Shown piece after piece: positions 33,556 through 44,914 of a DNA stretch of 64,000 nt. This DNA comes from Pegoplata infirma (Eukaryota; Arthropoda; Insecta; Diptera; Anthomyiidae): NCBI GenBank assembly GCA_963921195.1, contig OY992540.1, forward strand, positions 23,758,262 through 23,822,261. The letters run 5' to 3'. The stretch's first letter is position 1, and each line of letters starts with the position of its first letter. The notes beneath the pieces are model-generated. The model worked only from the letters and a program-made list of their open reading frames with translations, was not told the DNA's origin and did no database searches. Made by a program: the position numbers and the translations under genes.

Positions 33556-36175
33556 TATACCCTGATGAGAGGGTATATATGGGGCATTCCATGTGAAATC
33601 GGACACTTTGAAAATATTTTTTTTAGATTTTCCCAATTTGTTAACAGTTTTTAGTACCCTTCGAAAACTCCTTCGTGGTAAATTTTCATATTTTTTTGAT
33701 GACCCGTTCAAAAGGTATCGAATTTTTAAAAATTGGTAGTTTGTTCCTTTACTCAAACTTCTTTTACTCAACTTCTTCAATAATGGTCCAAATTTCAAAT
33801 TTTTTTTTTCATAAATTTTTTCCCAAAAAATTCTTAAAAGCGCTCTAGTATGCGATTTTTAAGATTTTAAATTTAAATCTCATTTTTGAAAATGTTTGTA
33901 CTCTTCGATTTTTTTTAAATTTTTTTGTGTAAAACTTCTATCGATTCTACAAATTTCTTGCCTAGGAAGATCGTAGGATAACGATTATTACTATTTTTTT
34001 AAATTTTTTGAAAAAATGTATTGTAATATTTCTATCTTAAAATCATTTTTACTGCTCCAATGGTGCGTCATAGAGGGGTCATTTATAAGACCGATTCCCA
34101 GGGGGCTCCCACACAAAACGACATTTTTTAAAATTTGCTCCAACCGCTCTAACTGCCCTAATAGTGCCCTTAGAGCAACAAAATGTATAACCGACCCACA
34201 ATATTTTTTTAGTCCAAACATTTTCTCTGAACAAACCTACTCTATATCTCTAGTTGTTAAGGCGGTCCCCATACAGTTTTTTGTATTTTTTGTAAATTTG
34301 TTTTATTTAATCAGCTTCTACCGGTCCAATGGTCCGTCCGAGAGGGGTCATTAGTGAGGCCGACCCCCATTTATTTTTACCCTACAACATTTTCTAAAAG
34401 GCTTCCATTCAAAATTACATTTTTATAAAATTTGCTCCAACTGTTATTTGTATGGGAGCCTACTTAGGGAGTGGAGATGGGGCGTAGGTATGTTTTAAAA
34501 AAATGTTGTAGGGTAAAAATAAATGGGGGTCGGTTTCACTAATGACCCCTCTCGGAAGAACCATTGGCCAGGTAGAAGCTGATTAAATAAAACAAATTTA
34601 CAAAAAATAAACAAAATTGTATGGGGACCGCCCTAACAGTTAAAGATTGGGGGTAGGTGTGATCAGAGAAAATGTTTGGACTAAAAAAATATTGTGGGTC
34701 GGTCTTACATTTTGTTGCTCTAAGGGCACTATTAGGGCAGTTAGAGCGGTTGGAGCAAATTTTAAAACATGTCGTTTTGTGTGGGAGCCCCCTTAGAAAT
34801 TGGAGATAGGGTATTAGTTTGTTCCAAAGAAATGTTAAGACATAAAAATTAATAGGGGTCGGTCTTATAAATGACCCCTCTATGACGCACCATTGGAGCA
34901 GTGGGAATGATTTTAAGATTGGAAAATTTTAAAGAAATAGTAATAATCGTTATCCCACGATCCTCCTGGGCAAAAAATTTGTAGAATCGATAGAAGTTTT
35001 ACACAAAAAAATTTCAAAAAAATCGAAGAGTACAAACATTTTCAAAAATGAGATTTAAATTTTAAAACTTAAAAATCGCATACTAGAGCGCTTTTAGGAA
35101 TTTTTTGGGATTTTTTTTTTAAAAGTACGTAAAAAAACAAAAATTTTGAAACAAATGCAATATGAAATTTGGATCATAATTGAAGAAGTTATGAGTAAAA
35201 GAAGTTTGAGTAAAGGAACAAACCAGCAATTTTTAAAAATTCGATATCTTTTGAACGGGTCATCAAAAAAATCTGAAAATTTACCACGAAGGAGTTTTCG
35301 AAGGGTACTAAAAACTGTAAACAAATTGGGAAAATCTAAAAAAAAAAATTTCAAAGTGTCCGATTTGACATGGAATGCCCCATATGTATAAGTTTGTCAT
35401 TCCGTTTGTAACACCTCGAAATATTGGTCTAGGACCCCATAAAGTTATATATTCATGATCCCCGATCGATTTTAAGATGATCTAGCGATGTCCGTCCGTC
35501 CGTCCGTCTGTCTGTCTGTTGAAAACACGCTAACTTTTGAAAGACTTTACGGAGGCTCCTAAAGTTTGGCATACATATTGGGCATTTACCTGGTCAGGTT
35601 GGTATTGCAATCTAACGAAATCGGTCCAGTGGTTCAAAAGTTATTAGCAAAAGACTGAATTTCGGCAAGGGGTTTTCGTGAATTTACAATATAAAAAACA
35701 CGATAACTTTCGAAAGGCAACTCTGAGGATGCTGAAGCTTGGCATTAATATTTTTCGTTTCCCTGGCCTTGTTCGTTCAGACAAATCGGTCTAGTGGCTA
35801 TTAGCAAAACCGTAAATTTAAGATTAGTTTCACCTTAAATTCACGTGTTGAAAACCCGTTAAACATGTTTTAAAAACATTGGTAGGTCACAAAAATATTA
35901 ACCAACGTATTTTTGTCACTCAAAAATATTTTTATACTAAAAAAAAAAAATACACTCGAAAAAAATTTTACGCTCAAAAAAAAAATTTAGTAAATTATTT
36001 TTATTTTTTTTTTTTTCAAAAGTTACTAAAAAAAAAGTCTTTTTACACAAAATAAAATACTTCTAATCTAAAATGTTATTTTTTTTACGTTAGAAAATTT
36101 ACTATCACTTAAAAATGGCATTGTGGAGGGCATTCATAGATTCGGCCAAGTCGAATTTAACTTTTCTACTTGTTG
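33556..36175 (+). mobile_element. mini-me/DINE-1-like element split by a 1.8-kb foldback
   Basis: TTATACCCTGATGAGAGGGT opens the element. After the foldback it resumes with AAGTTTGTCATTCCGTTTGT, AACACCTCGAAATATTGG, a GTCCGTCCGTCCGTCTGTC tract, CACTCGAAAAAAATTT words and the end ATTCGGCCAAGTCGAAT with CTTTTCTACTTGTTGG. It is a long variant like 13005-13860. Excising 33580-35382 leaves the TATATA tract seen in uninterrupted copies. Confidence 0.75.
33580..35382. mobile_element. 1.8-kb foldback element (TGGGGCATTCCATG ends)
   Basis: The ends are TGGGGCATTCCATG and CATGGAATGCCCCA. The arms extend about 870-900 bp each to an apex near 34450. For example, CCAACCGCTCTAACTGCCCT on the left is answered by AGGGCAGTTAGAGCGGTTGG on the right. 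TATA precedes it and TATG follows. The right arm has about 60 bp (34800-34860) that the left lacks. It has no long ORF, so it is either non-autonomous or of unknown mechanism. Partial copies are at 19355 and 56015. Confidence 0.8.
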
Positions 36176-36366
36176 GACTTTGGTGTTGAAAATAGGTTGA
36201 TGTCAACAAAAGTATAAATTTCCATAATTTATTAAAAAAAATACATGTAGTTATAGCTTACTATTTGGCAGTTTATCACATATGTTGGACAAGTTTCAGT
36301 CAAATCGGTGTATAAGTAATAGTTGGGAGACTTCCAATGTTTTTATATATCTGTTCCTTTAAACTC
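36176..36366 (-). other. Likely 3' untranslated part of the retrotransposon
   Basis: This stretch separates the mini-me end from the reverse transcriptase stop codon. No poly(A) tail or 3' microsatellite could be recognised on the minus strand, so the 3' boundary and target duplication are unresolved. Confidence 0.3.
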
Positions 36367-38607
36367 CTACAAGGAGCATAGGGCCAAAACAAGTTCCTTC
36401 CAATAATCTCGATCTACTGCACGATGTTTGATTTCATTCCAATTCAAGTTTAGTTTGGACGTCTCGATCGTTATTTGGCGTTTCCAGGTATGCGATGGTC
36501 TACCTGTACGTCGACTGCCTTGTGGGTTCCACTCTATAGCTTGCTTTGCTATGTCATCTGGTGGTTTACGTAAAATGTGACCAATCCAGGACCATTTGCG
36601 CCTACGGATTTCTTGATGAATCGGTTGTTGATTAGTTTCTGACCACAGACGTATATTTGAAATTGTCAAGGGCCAGAACACCCGTAAAATTTTACGTAGA
36701 CATTTGTTTATAAAAACTTGTAAGGCCTGTATGTCTCGTGTTGCAGCGTTCCACGTCTCGCATCCGTATAACAAGGTGGATTTCACATTTGAGTTGAATA
36801 GACTCAGTTTTGTACGACGTGATATATATGATGCATTCCAGACGGGATACAATTGCCCAAACGATTGTCGAGCTTTATTTATTCGGCTGGAGATATCTGC
36901 GGCAGAACCACCACTTTTGTCGAATATACTTCCTAGGTAGCAGAAAGACTCTACATCTTCAAGTTGATGGTTCTTTATGTTGAACCTATGCTCGTTATTT
37001 ACGTTTATGCGCATTGTTTTTGTTTTACCCATGTTTATCTTTAGACCAACGGATAGTGCGGTTTCATAAACTAGTGTTAGCTTCGCTTGCATGTCGGAAA
37101 ATGAGTGTGTTAACAAGCAGATGTCATCTGCGTAATCAAGATCCTCTAATCGACCTTGCAAACCCCAGGTAATTCCCCTTCTATGGAGTGTGGCCTTTTT
37201 CATAACGATGTCAAGGACACAATTAAAAAGTAATGGTGATAAAACACAACCTTGACGTACTCCATTTTCTACAAAAATTTTCTTACTGAGTTGTCTCTCA
37301 TGTAGTATGCGACATGTGGCATTAGCGCATAGTCCCTTGATAAGATTTATTAATTTGCTGGGAACTCCTTTACACAGTAGTGCTTCCCATATAGCTGGGT
37401 GGTTTATGGTGTCAAATGCCTTTTCAAAGTCAATGAACGTAAGGTATAACGGAGACCTCCATTCTACTGACTGTTCCACAATTATCCTTAAGCTATTTAC
37501 ATGGTCGATACATGATTTGTGCGCACGGAAGCCGGCTTGTTCTTTTCTGAGCTCAGGAAGAACAGTTGTGGATAATCTTCTGTTTATTATATTAGCAATC
37601 ACTTTGTTGGTCATGTTCAATAGTGTTATACCTCTCCAATTTTTACGTGCTGTAAGATCCCCTTTTTTTGGGAGATTTATAATCACACCCTCAGCGAGAT
37701 CCTCTGGAAGAGTTTCAGTTAGCCAGAAGTCTTTTATAACGGGCGCCAGTAATTGGGCACTGGTTAATGGGTCAGATGAAAGCAACTCCGGTGGGATGTT
37801 GTCTGAGCCTGGAGATTTGTTGTTTTTTAAGAGTTTTATTGCCTCGAATATTTCTGTGATATCCGGGCTGTCGACGGTAATGTTTGGATTCGGAGTATGT
37901 GTAGCGCAACTGCATAGCGTAAGTTGCGTGGGTTGGGGTGTAGAAAGCATACTGGAGTAAAATGATTCCCAGAGATTTAGTTGTTGTTCTTTAGATGTAA
38001 CAAGTTGTCCAGAGTCGTCTTTCAATGGTTTACCGGTGGACGTTGTGTTGTTGGTCAATTTCTTTGCAGCGCGGTATAGATCTCTAGCGCGATTAGTATC
38101 AGCAGCAGCCTGCGCTTCTTTGGCTATGTTATTGGCCCAATTCCGTTTATCTCGACGAGCGCTGCGTTTTACTTTCCGGTTTAGGTCGCTATGCATTTGT
38201 TGACACCTAGTTTTATCTGAGCGTGTTCTGCTGGAGTTAATTGCCTCTTTTGCTTCTTTTCTTTCTGATACGAGTTTCCAGGTTTCATCACTAATCCACT
38301 CTTTACGGGCGTTGTTTTTAAAACCGACGTGTTGTTCTGCTGCATCAATAAATACTTTTTTGGTTTCTTCCCAACTAAGATTTTCATTTCTGTTACTCAA
38401 ATGTAGTGATGATCTAAGTGCACTGTTGAAAGAGTTTGCGACTTCTTCATTTTTGAGTCTGTTTATGTCAAATTTCCTTCCAGGGGCTAAGTTGTTGTTT
38501 TTAATAGCAGCAATTTTCAGACGGAGCGTTGCAAGAACCAGATGATGATCACTTGCGATGTCAGCTCCTCTTTTGTTACGTACATCCAAAAGTGAGCCAC
38601 GCCAATG
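36367..38607 (-). CDS. Non-LTR retrotransposon polyprotein, 5'-truncated (endonuclease end + reverse transcriptase)
   Basis: The open frame of about 745 codons ends at TAG (36367-36369). It begins inside the AP-endonuclease domain: WRGSLLDVRNKRGAD and SDHHLV are its last conserved block. The reverse transcriptase follows, with KNNKSPGSDNIPPELL, FIDFEKAFDTINH (catalytic Asp motif A), GVRQGCVLSPLLF (motif B), LDYADDICLL (catalytic YADD) and GLKINMGKTKTM. A C-terminal WIGHILRKPPDD and GRRTGRP-like tail comes last. The frame is intact, so the insertion may be recent. Sequence is lost upstream of about 38607, a typical 5' truncation. The style suggests the RTE-like group, but the clade is uncertain. 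The sequence is GC-richer than its surroundings and lies in the SET-MYND intron on the same strand. Confidence 0.9.
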   Translation of the reverse strand, partial: HWRGSLLDVRNKRGADIASDHHLVLATLRLKIAAIKNNNLAPGRKFDINRLKNEEVANSFNSALRSSLHLSNRNENLSWEETKKVFIDAAEQHVGFKNNARKEWISDETWKLVSERKEAKEAINSSRTRSDKTRCQQMHSDLNRKVKRSARRDKRNWANNIAKEAQAAADTNRARDLYRAAKKLTNNTTSTGKPLKDDSGQLVTSKEQQLNLWESFYSSMLSTPQPTQLTLCSCATHTPNPNITVDSPDITEIFEAIKLLKNNKSPGSDNIPPELLSSDPLTSAQLLAPVIKDFWLTETLPEDLAEGVIINLPKKGDLTARKNWRGITLLNMTNKVIANIINRRLSTTVLPELRKEQAGFRAHKSCIDHVNSLRIIVEQSVEWRSPLYLTFIDFEKAFDTINHPAIWEALLCKGVPSKLINLIKGLCANATCRILHERQLSKKIFVENGVRQGCVLSPLLFNCVLDIVMKKATLHRRGITWGLQGRLEDLDYADDICLLTHSFSDMQAKLTLVYETALSVGLKINMGKTKTMRINVNNEHRFNIKNHQLEDVESFCYLGSIFDKSGGSAADISSRINKARQSFGQLYPVWNASYISRRTKLSLFNSNVKSTLLYGCETWNAATRDIQALQVFINKCLRKILRVFWPLTISNIRLWSETNQQPIHQEIRRRKWSWIGHILRKPPDDIAKQAIEWNPQGSRRTGRPSHTWKRQITIETSKLNLNWNEIKHRAVDRDYWKELVLALCSL

Positions 38608-38609
38608 TT

Positions 38610-39814
38610 TTAGGAATGAATAAAAAATAATATTTATGCAAGTGTTCCTATAACAAAATCATAAAAGTCAATGGTCATGAAAAGGAAAATGAAATATATA
38701 CATATTTTTCCAACACAGAGAAAAATCTATACAACATATTACGAATTATGTATGCACGCTTTTATGACCCTTAACGTCACAAATTCAATATCAAATATCA
38801 TATTACTCTCCCCTATCATATACCGCAAGGGTATAAGTATCAAACTATGAATATGAATAACTATGAAACAGACATACACATTTAGCAAAATGACTTTTAA
38901 AGCAATTAACTAAAAAAAAAACTAAAAAACAATGTCTGTCTAGTGTCGGTCGGCCTTTCACTTTTTTTTCAACCGTATGTATTTTTTAAAACATAAAATT
39001 TCGTAAGAAAAAAAAATTAAAAATTCAATTTGAAAAACGCACAGTCAATTTAAATTTAAATAATTTTCATATTCTTAGTTGAGTAAATGTTTTGAAATGT
39101 GTTTTTATTTTATTTGGTTTTATTTTACAATTTTGTACGTACGCGTACGTTATGGTTTCACAAACCAAAATATTCAAATTTATAATTTATTTAATATTTT
39201 TAAATTTTCTTTTGCTCCCTTTTTTTCGTTTGCTTTAAAAACAAATTTTTAAATCAATATATTGATTTCTAAATTATTTTAAATTGTCTTTAAAAAAAAC
39301 ACTTTAAATTATATTTGCCTTGTTGTATATTGCTGGAATTTTTGACACTTCCTCCATATGTATATTATAAAAAACAAAACAACTTGTAAAATGTATGGAA
39401 AAATAATTGGAAAACTATTTTAGTTTCTTTTTTTTTTAAGTAACTATAAATATCTTCGAAAAAAGTTTAATTTAATATTATACAGAATAATATTATGTAT
39501 TAATAATATTAATACAGAATATACGCGTTTTGGAGAGATTTTGATCAGCTAGTGAAAAAGTTTTAGAAAAATATTTCGGTATTTTGGTCATCTTCTCTTA
39601 GAATATTCGATTAGAGTTTTATTCTAGCTCGAGGCCCAAAAATATTTCTATTTATGATATTGTCATAATAGAGTAATTTATTGCTTTTAAAAAGTTACTC
39701 ATGTCATAGTATATCTGTACTGATCAGTTTCATCCCCACTAAGGGATCGTCAGCAGATTTTAGAGAATCATTGTTAGTCAATCAAACATCAAACCAGACA
39801 TAATATTTCATACA
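38610..39814. other. Gene-free AT-rich stretch
   Basis: No exon was recognised. A segment at 39590-39700 (AGAGTTTTATTCTAGCTCGA, ATGATATTGTCA) loosely resembles an arm of the foldback at 55190-55525. Confidence 0.35.
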
Positions 39815-40640
39815 CAGTCAAACTCAGTTATAACGAACTCGGTTATAACAATTTTCACACAAAATATTTCTTTTATAACGAACTCGGTTATAACGAATCC
39901 TCGGTTAAAACGAACTACTTATTATGGTCCCACGAACACAATTTCATGTATATTTACCAGGGTTGGCAACCGATACCCACCTAGAATAACGGTATTTGGC
40001 TATTGTACCGCAACCAATAAAGATGTGGACATTTTCAAAAACGATTATGAAAGCTGATGAAATTTCTAGTATTTTATATGTCTCACTTCGTGTTTCTACC
40101 GGTTCGTTTTCCAAATATAGGTCAATACCTTTATAAAAACGTTTGAAACGGTATTATAACGGTATTGGCCTATATAACTAAAACGAACCGGTAGAAACAC
40201 GAAGTGACACATTTAAAATACTAGAAATTTCATCAGCTTTCATAATCGCTTTTGAAAATGTCCATATCTTTATTGGTTGCGGTACAATAGCCAAATACCG
40301 TTATTCTAGGTGGGTATCGGTTGCCAACCCTGATATTTACATACCTTAACAAATTCCCATAAATATTTGAAAATGTACGGGAATAGTGTTTACCAAACTC
40401 ACAAAAAGTTAAAAAATTTTTATTAATTTTATATTTTTATAAAATTTATTTATGTTTTAAATGTTTTCTTCTCAATAAGTAGTTTACTGACAAAAAAAAC
40501 GTAAAATAAAATTAAATTGCAACTTTATTTTTGGAAATTAAAATAGGTTGATATAAAATATACCCCGCTTATAGCGAACTTCGCTTATAACGAACTATTT
40601 TTACTGGTCCCTCGGAGTTCGTTATAACCGGGTTTGACTG
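39815..40640. mobile_element. pogo-like MITE (CAGTCAAAC ends), split by a hAT-like element
   Basis: The ends are CAGTCAAACTCAGTTATAAC and GTTATAACCGGGTTTGACTG, with TA following the right end and CA before the left. Repeated CTCGGTTATAACGAA words fill the outer part. CAGTNAAAC...TTATAACGAAC termini are typical of pogo/Tigger-type Tc1-mariner elements. Without the nested 375 bp plus 8 bp the element is about 443 bp and non-coding. A second copy is at 61446-61802. Confidence 0.7.
39958..40332. mobile_element. hAT-like palindromic MITE with 8-bp duplication ATATTTAC
   Basis: It starts CAGGGTTGGCAACCGATACC and ends GGTATCGGTTGCCAACCCTG, with ATATTTAC on both sides (39950-39957 and 40333-40340). 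Almost all of its 375 bp folds into two arms of about 170 bp. CAGGG/CCCTG termini and an 8-bp duplication identify the hAT superfamily. The pogo-like relative at 61630-61660 shows the empty site. Confidence 0.85.
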
Positions 40641-41811
40641 TATTTCACAAGTTAAAGGAGAAATACTATTATGAAGGTCCAAAATCTGTTTACCAACAAA
40701 ATAACTCTTTTAAAGCAACAATTGCATATACTATTTGTTGCTGTTTTTTTTTTACAATAACAACAGTACCTAACCTTTATATATATAAATACATTTTATT
40801 TCTATGTACATTTTGGTACTAAAAATAAAAAACAACACTTCTCATAGAATAATATTCAAGAAAATTATTTAATGACTAACAAGGAAGGTCCTTCACAGGG
40901 AATCCACCGATTGTACTGAAACTTGAATATGAGAATGAGGGGGAAAAATAAGAGTTACCTATTTTTTTTTAGCATAAGGGTTGCCACCTTATGAAAAAAC
41001 AAGGGCTTTCGGGAAAATCCTTATAAAAGCCGAACTAGCAGGAATTTCGCCAAACAAAAAAATACAGGTCAGCTTAATTTTGATAGAGATTATTATATAT
41101 GATTTTGACGGTCGTACGTATATACATCAACATATATATTTGACAAAAGAGTTTTTACATAAATAAAGATATCTCAAAAAGTAATAACGATACAGGTCTC
41201 ATTTAGGTTTCAAATAATAGGTATTGAGACAGCCTTTAAAATGGCATTCGCCAAGGATGGAGTCTTTATTGGAACTTTTAATATTAATAGAAACATTGTG
41301 ACAGGAATGAAAAAGTGGTGTAATTTCCCTTAGAAAAAAAACATTTTTTTTGTCTTTGAAATTCTGATACCAAAATTAATTTTTCTGAATGTTTTTGACT
41401 TGCTGAGTCCAAATATGACCATTGAACTGGCCTGTCGCTATTACTTTTCAAGATATCCGCACTTAAATGTTAAAAAAACACAGCAATATCATTTTAGCAA
41501 TTTTCACACATTTATGGGCAAATATCTCGAAAACTAATCGATAGGCCAGTTTAAAAGTCATATCGCTCATTTACTTGTATAGTGTCATTACTCAAAATGT
41601 TTGATTTTACAGGAAACCGTTTTAAAATTTACAATTAAAACTTGGTTTACGTTGCAAAAGGCCCGTGAGTAGAAAATGTTATAATGGCCCGTTCTCTTCT
41701 CAAACGGTGAGTTTAAAAGATATTAATACGAACTTTTGACACAATATAAAGCAGGATATAACAAATAATTCTGTATTGTTTACTTAAAAACGACATGTTT
41801 TGAGTTTTGAC
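40641..41811. other. Gene-free stretch, repeat-like
   Basis: Phrases such as AGATATCTCAAAAAGTAATAA and ATATCTCGAAAACTAATCGA resemble those at 44390-44410, suggesting old dispersed repeats. No exon or RNA gene was recognised. Confidence 0.35.
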
Positions 41812-42523
41812 CAGGGAAACCAAAAATATGCTCTAAAAAACACGTTTTATGCGCTTAAAAAATGCCCTTAAAAACGGAAAATATGCTTTAAAAACACTAA
41901 AAATATGCTCTCAAAAAAAATTATGTCCCCTTTTTTGCGGTGTTTTTTTTACAATTTGTTAGAGACCTTCCAAATACCATTATGTGCGGTAGTTAGAGGG
42001 TTAAATATGTTTTACAAAAATATTTGCCTTAATATTTTCTACCAAGTTGCTGAATATACCCAGATCTAAAAAAACTTAGTTTCATATACTGATTTGAAGC
42101 AAGAACAGGCCAAAGGGGAACCAATCGTCACAATTCCGTAATTGTTAAAAAAAAACATCCTTGTTGGATAAAAAAATTTAAAAATAAATGTTGTCATAAA
42201 AAAATTGGAAAAGAATGCTCCAAAAATAAAAAAAAATGCTCTAAAAATGCAAAAAATGCTCTAAAAAGTGGAAAAATGCTCTAAAAAGTGGAAAAATGCT
42301 CTAAAAATTGAAAATATGTTCTAAAAATATGCTCTTATGCTAAAATATGCTCTTAAACCTAAAATATGCAAAAATATGCTCTTAAGGCTAAAATATGCAA
42401 AAATATGCTCTAACAAATCGATGCCAGATTTCTTAAAAACTTCTGAAACGGATGAATACCTTACCCATTTATCAATAAAATGCGCAGGAAAAAACATGAT
42501 ACTGCATATTTTTGGTTTCCCTG
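41812..42523. mobile_element. hAT-like element with internal ATATGCTCTAAAAA repeats
   Basis: The 712-bp element starts CAGGGAAACCAAAAATATGC and ends GCATATTTTTGGTTTCCCTG, an exact 20-bp TIR. GTTTTGAC precedes it and GTTATGAC follows, an 8-bp duplication with one mismatch. Clusters of AAAATATGCTCTAAAAA and AAAAATGCTCTAAAAAGTG lie toward both ends (41826-41930 and 42208-42420). In hAT elements such sub-terminal motifs are often transposase binding sites. There is no transposase ORF. Confidence 0.85.
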
Positions 42524-42769
42524 GTTATGACACTATGCAAGTAAATTAGCGATATTTGGACTCAGCACGTCAAAATCATTCATGAACTTTGGTACCAGAT
42601 TCTCAAACATAAAAAAAATATTTTTTTCTGAGTGAAAATAAACTGTTTTTTCTTACCTGTCTCTGTCTTTCCATTAATATTAAATTTTTTAAAGTGTCCA
42701 AATAAAAATATTTATATCTATTCAACTTTAAATTTATTGAATATTAAAAAAAGCAAATTTGATCACGTC

Positions 42770-42826
42770 AAACAACCAACCATCCAAAACAACCAACCAT
42801 CCAAAACAACCAACCATCCAAAATTA
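42770..42826. repeat. Minisatellite, three units of AACAACCAACCATCCAA type
   Basis: Three near-identical units of about 17 bp containing CAACCAACCATCCAAAA are seen. Confidence 0.8.
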
Positions 42827-43046
42827 TCATTTTTTTAATATAAAATAATTGGAGCAACCAAATTTTGTGGCATTTTTTTCTGACAAACAACTTGAAATTG
42901 ATAGCACACAAAAAATCTGATGTACATTGTAAAAATTCCAAAAAAAATTTTAACTTCTCTATAAATTTTGCCACTAAAAAAATTTATCAATTTTTGCGAC
43001 AGAGTTACTTAAAAACGTAATATTCTCAATTAAAAAAAACAGCTAA

Positions 43047-43191
43047 GACCGAATTTACATAAGGCAATTTTAATTGCGGCAATTTTGATTTTCTAGTGTA
43101 TCAGAGAGAGAGGGAAGAATCTTAGATCTCTCTCTGATACACTATAAAATCAGAATTGCCGCAATTAAAATTGCCTAATGTAAATACGGTC
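43047..43191. mobile_element. Near-perfect 145-bp hairpin MITE, TAA duplication
   Basis: The arms of about 62-65 bp are almost perfectly complementary: GACCGAATTTACATAAGGCA on the left and TGCCTAATGTAAATACGGTC on the right, closing on AGAGAGAG/CTCTCTCT. TAA stands outside both ends (43044-43046 and 43192-43194). A PIF/Harbinger-type origin is inferred from the TAA. The transcript would be a long double-stranded hairpin. Confidence 0.8.
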
Positions 43192-43239
43192 TAATAACCA
43201 ATTTTTCCTAAATTATTTAATTCAAAAATTATTTTTATA

Positions 43240-43335
43240 TGAAAAATTGCTCAAATTCTAAAAATTTTCATATAAAAAACTATCAGCCTTTTTTTCCTTA
43301 CGACGGGTGTAGAAATTTGTTTTTTTATTCATATG
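43240..43335. repeat. Repeat segment duplicated at 45715-45815
   Basis: ATAAAAAACTATCAGCC, TTTTTCCTTACGACGGGTGT and TGTTTTTTTATTCATAT occur in the same order near 45750-45815. It is non-coding and of unknown class. Confidence 0.6.
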
Positions 43336-44914
43336 AGCAATTGTCATTAACTTTTAATATTTACAAAAAGAATAACAATTTTTTTTCGTGGCACATTGAT
43401 AAGTCTTTGTAGGCTAATAACATTATAATTAAGTACTTTAAATCCGTTCGCCTGCATTAATTTGAGTGATCGCACCCAAAACTATGGCGGATAAAAGTTA
43501 ACATTTTTAAAATAATTGTCAAAATTAAATTTTTTATCCGAAGTTTTAAAAACCTACCATTTTGTATTATGCTTACCTAGAGATAAAATACGCAATCAAA
43601 CATGCATAAAATATTTGCTAAATATCGAGATATTTGCATTAAACCAATTTTTAATTTCCCAGCGGTTTAATTTTTTTTAGAAAAATATAACCAAATGCAT
43701 TAAAAAAATCTCAACAAATTCTTAGTTGATGCTATTATTCTATCTCTAATAGGTAAGAAACAGCAGTGGTTTAAAGGGAACATTTTTGAAAAAAAAAATT
43801 ATAATTTTTTTTTTTTAATATTTAAAATCGGATTTTACAGTGTGCCCTTCACTGAATATTGAAACTATTCAAAGTATGATTAATAATGATAATATTAACG
43901 TTATTACGAAATATTTTAACGTTATTACTAATTTTATTAAGGTTATAACAAATTTTTGCGATTTTTCGCGATTTTCGCGACTGCAAAAATCAATGGACTA
44001 ATTTTGAAATTTAATTCGAATAAGACATGTCAAAATCTATCCAAATACATTTCTTTTCTACTTTTTTTAAGTAATGTAAGATTTTATATCGTTAACCTAT
44101 ATTCAAAATATGCCAACTCAAATTTGACCTAAATGAGTTTCCAATGGCAAATAGCTCCCTTATGCAATACCCATCTGTGGTAAAAATTTCAGAGCAAAAA
44201 AATTATTTTTTGTCGTTTTACATCCATTTTTGTTATTCTGCTAACTCAAGGTACATATTTTTTTGGTGAAAATAAATGCCAACTCCCATTGTAAATTTCC
44301 AAAAAAAATTTTTTAAATTAGACCACATATCTCATTGCATTTGCCATGCTGAGCACGAATCTGGTATAGATTTTGATATCTAATGGCTAGTTTTCGAGAT
44401 ATTGCTATTTTGAAAATATCGGTAAATAGTGTTTGCAAAAAAAAAAAATTGCTTATATACATGTAACTTTTAAACTATTTATCAGATTGAAACATTATGA
44501 GTGGGGCAAATAAAGTCAATGACATAAGCTTTCAAAATAGCTAGTTTGGAATGACCCTTATACAATACAGCGGGAGTTACAGAGTGCCAAATTTGACCAC
44601 CCTGAGATTAAAAGGATTTCGGAGCTAGTAACTTTAAAAAATATGCAAAGATTTTTAATTTTTTTTTTTTCAGTTTTTGCAATTATCGTACTAAGGATAA
44701 CAAAAACCAAAAAAAAAATTATAAAAATTTTTCCAAAAAAACATATTTTTTTATTTTCCGACAAAATATGCCAACTCTAAAAAAATATTTGTTTTTTGAT
44801 ACAATAAGTGCAAAATATGAAATTTTTGGCATAGGTAAAAATTATTTAGAATATTTAAACCATCTTATGGAAGGTACATTGTTTATTTTTACAATAATAT
44901 GCGAAATAACTAGT
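43336..44914. other. Gene-free AT-rich stretch
   Basis: No exon was recognised. Phrases with GCCAACTCAAATTTGACC and GATATTGCTATTTTGAAA look like old repeat sequence. Confidence 0.35.

Noticed and set aside
37307..37960. 217-codon plus-strand frame
   Set aside because: It is antisense to the reverse transcriptase ORF, has no domain, and arises from codon structure on the other strand.
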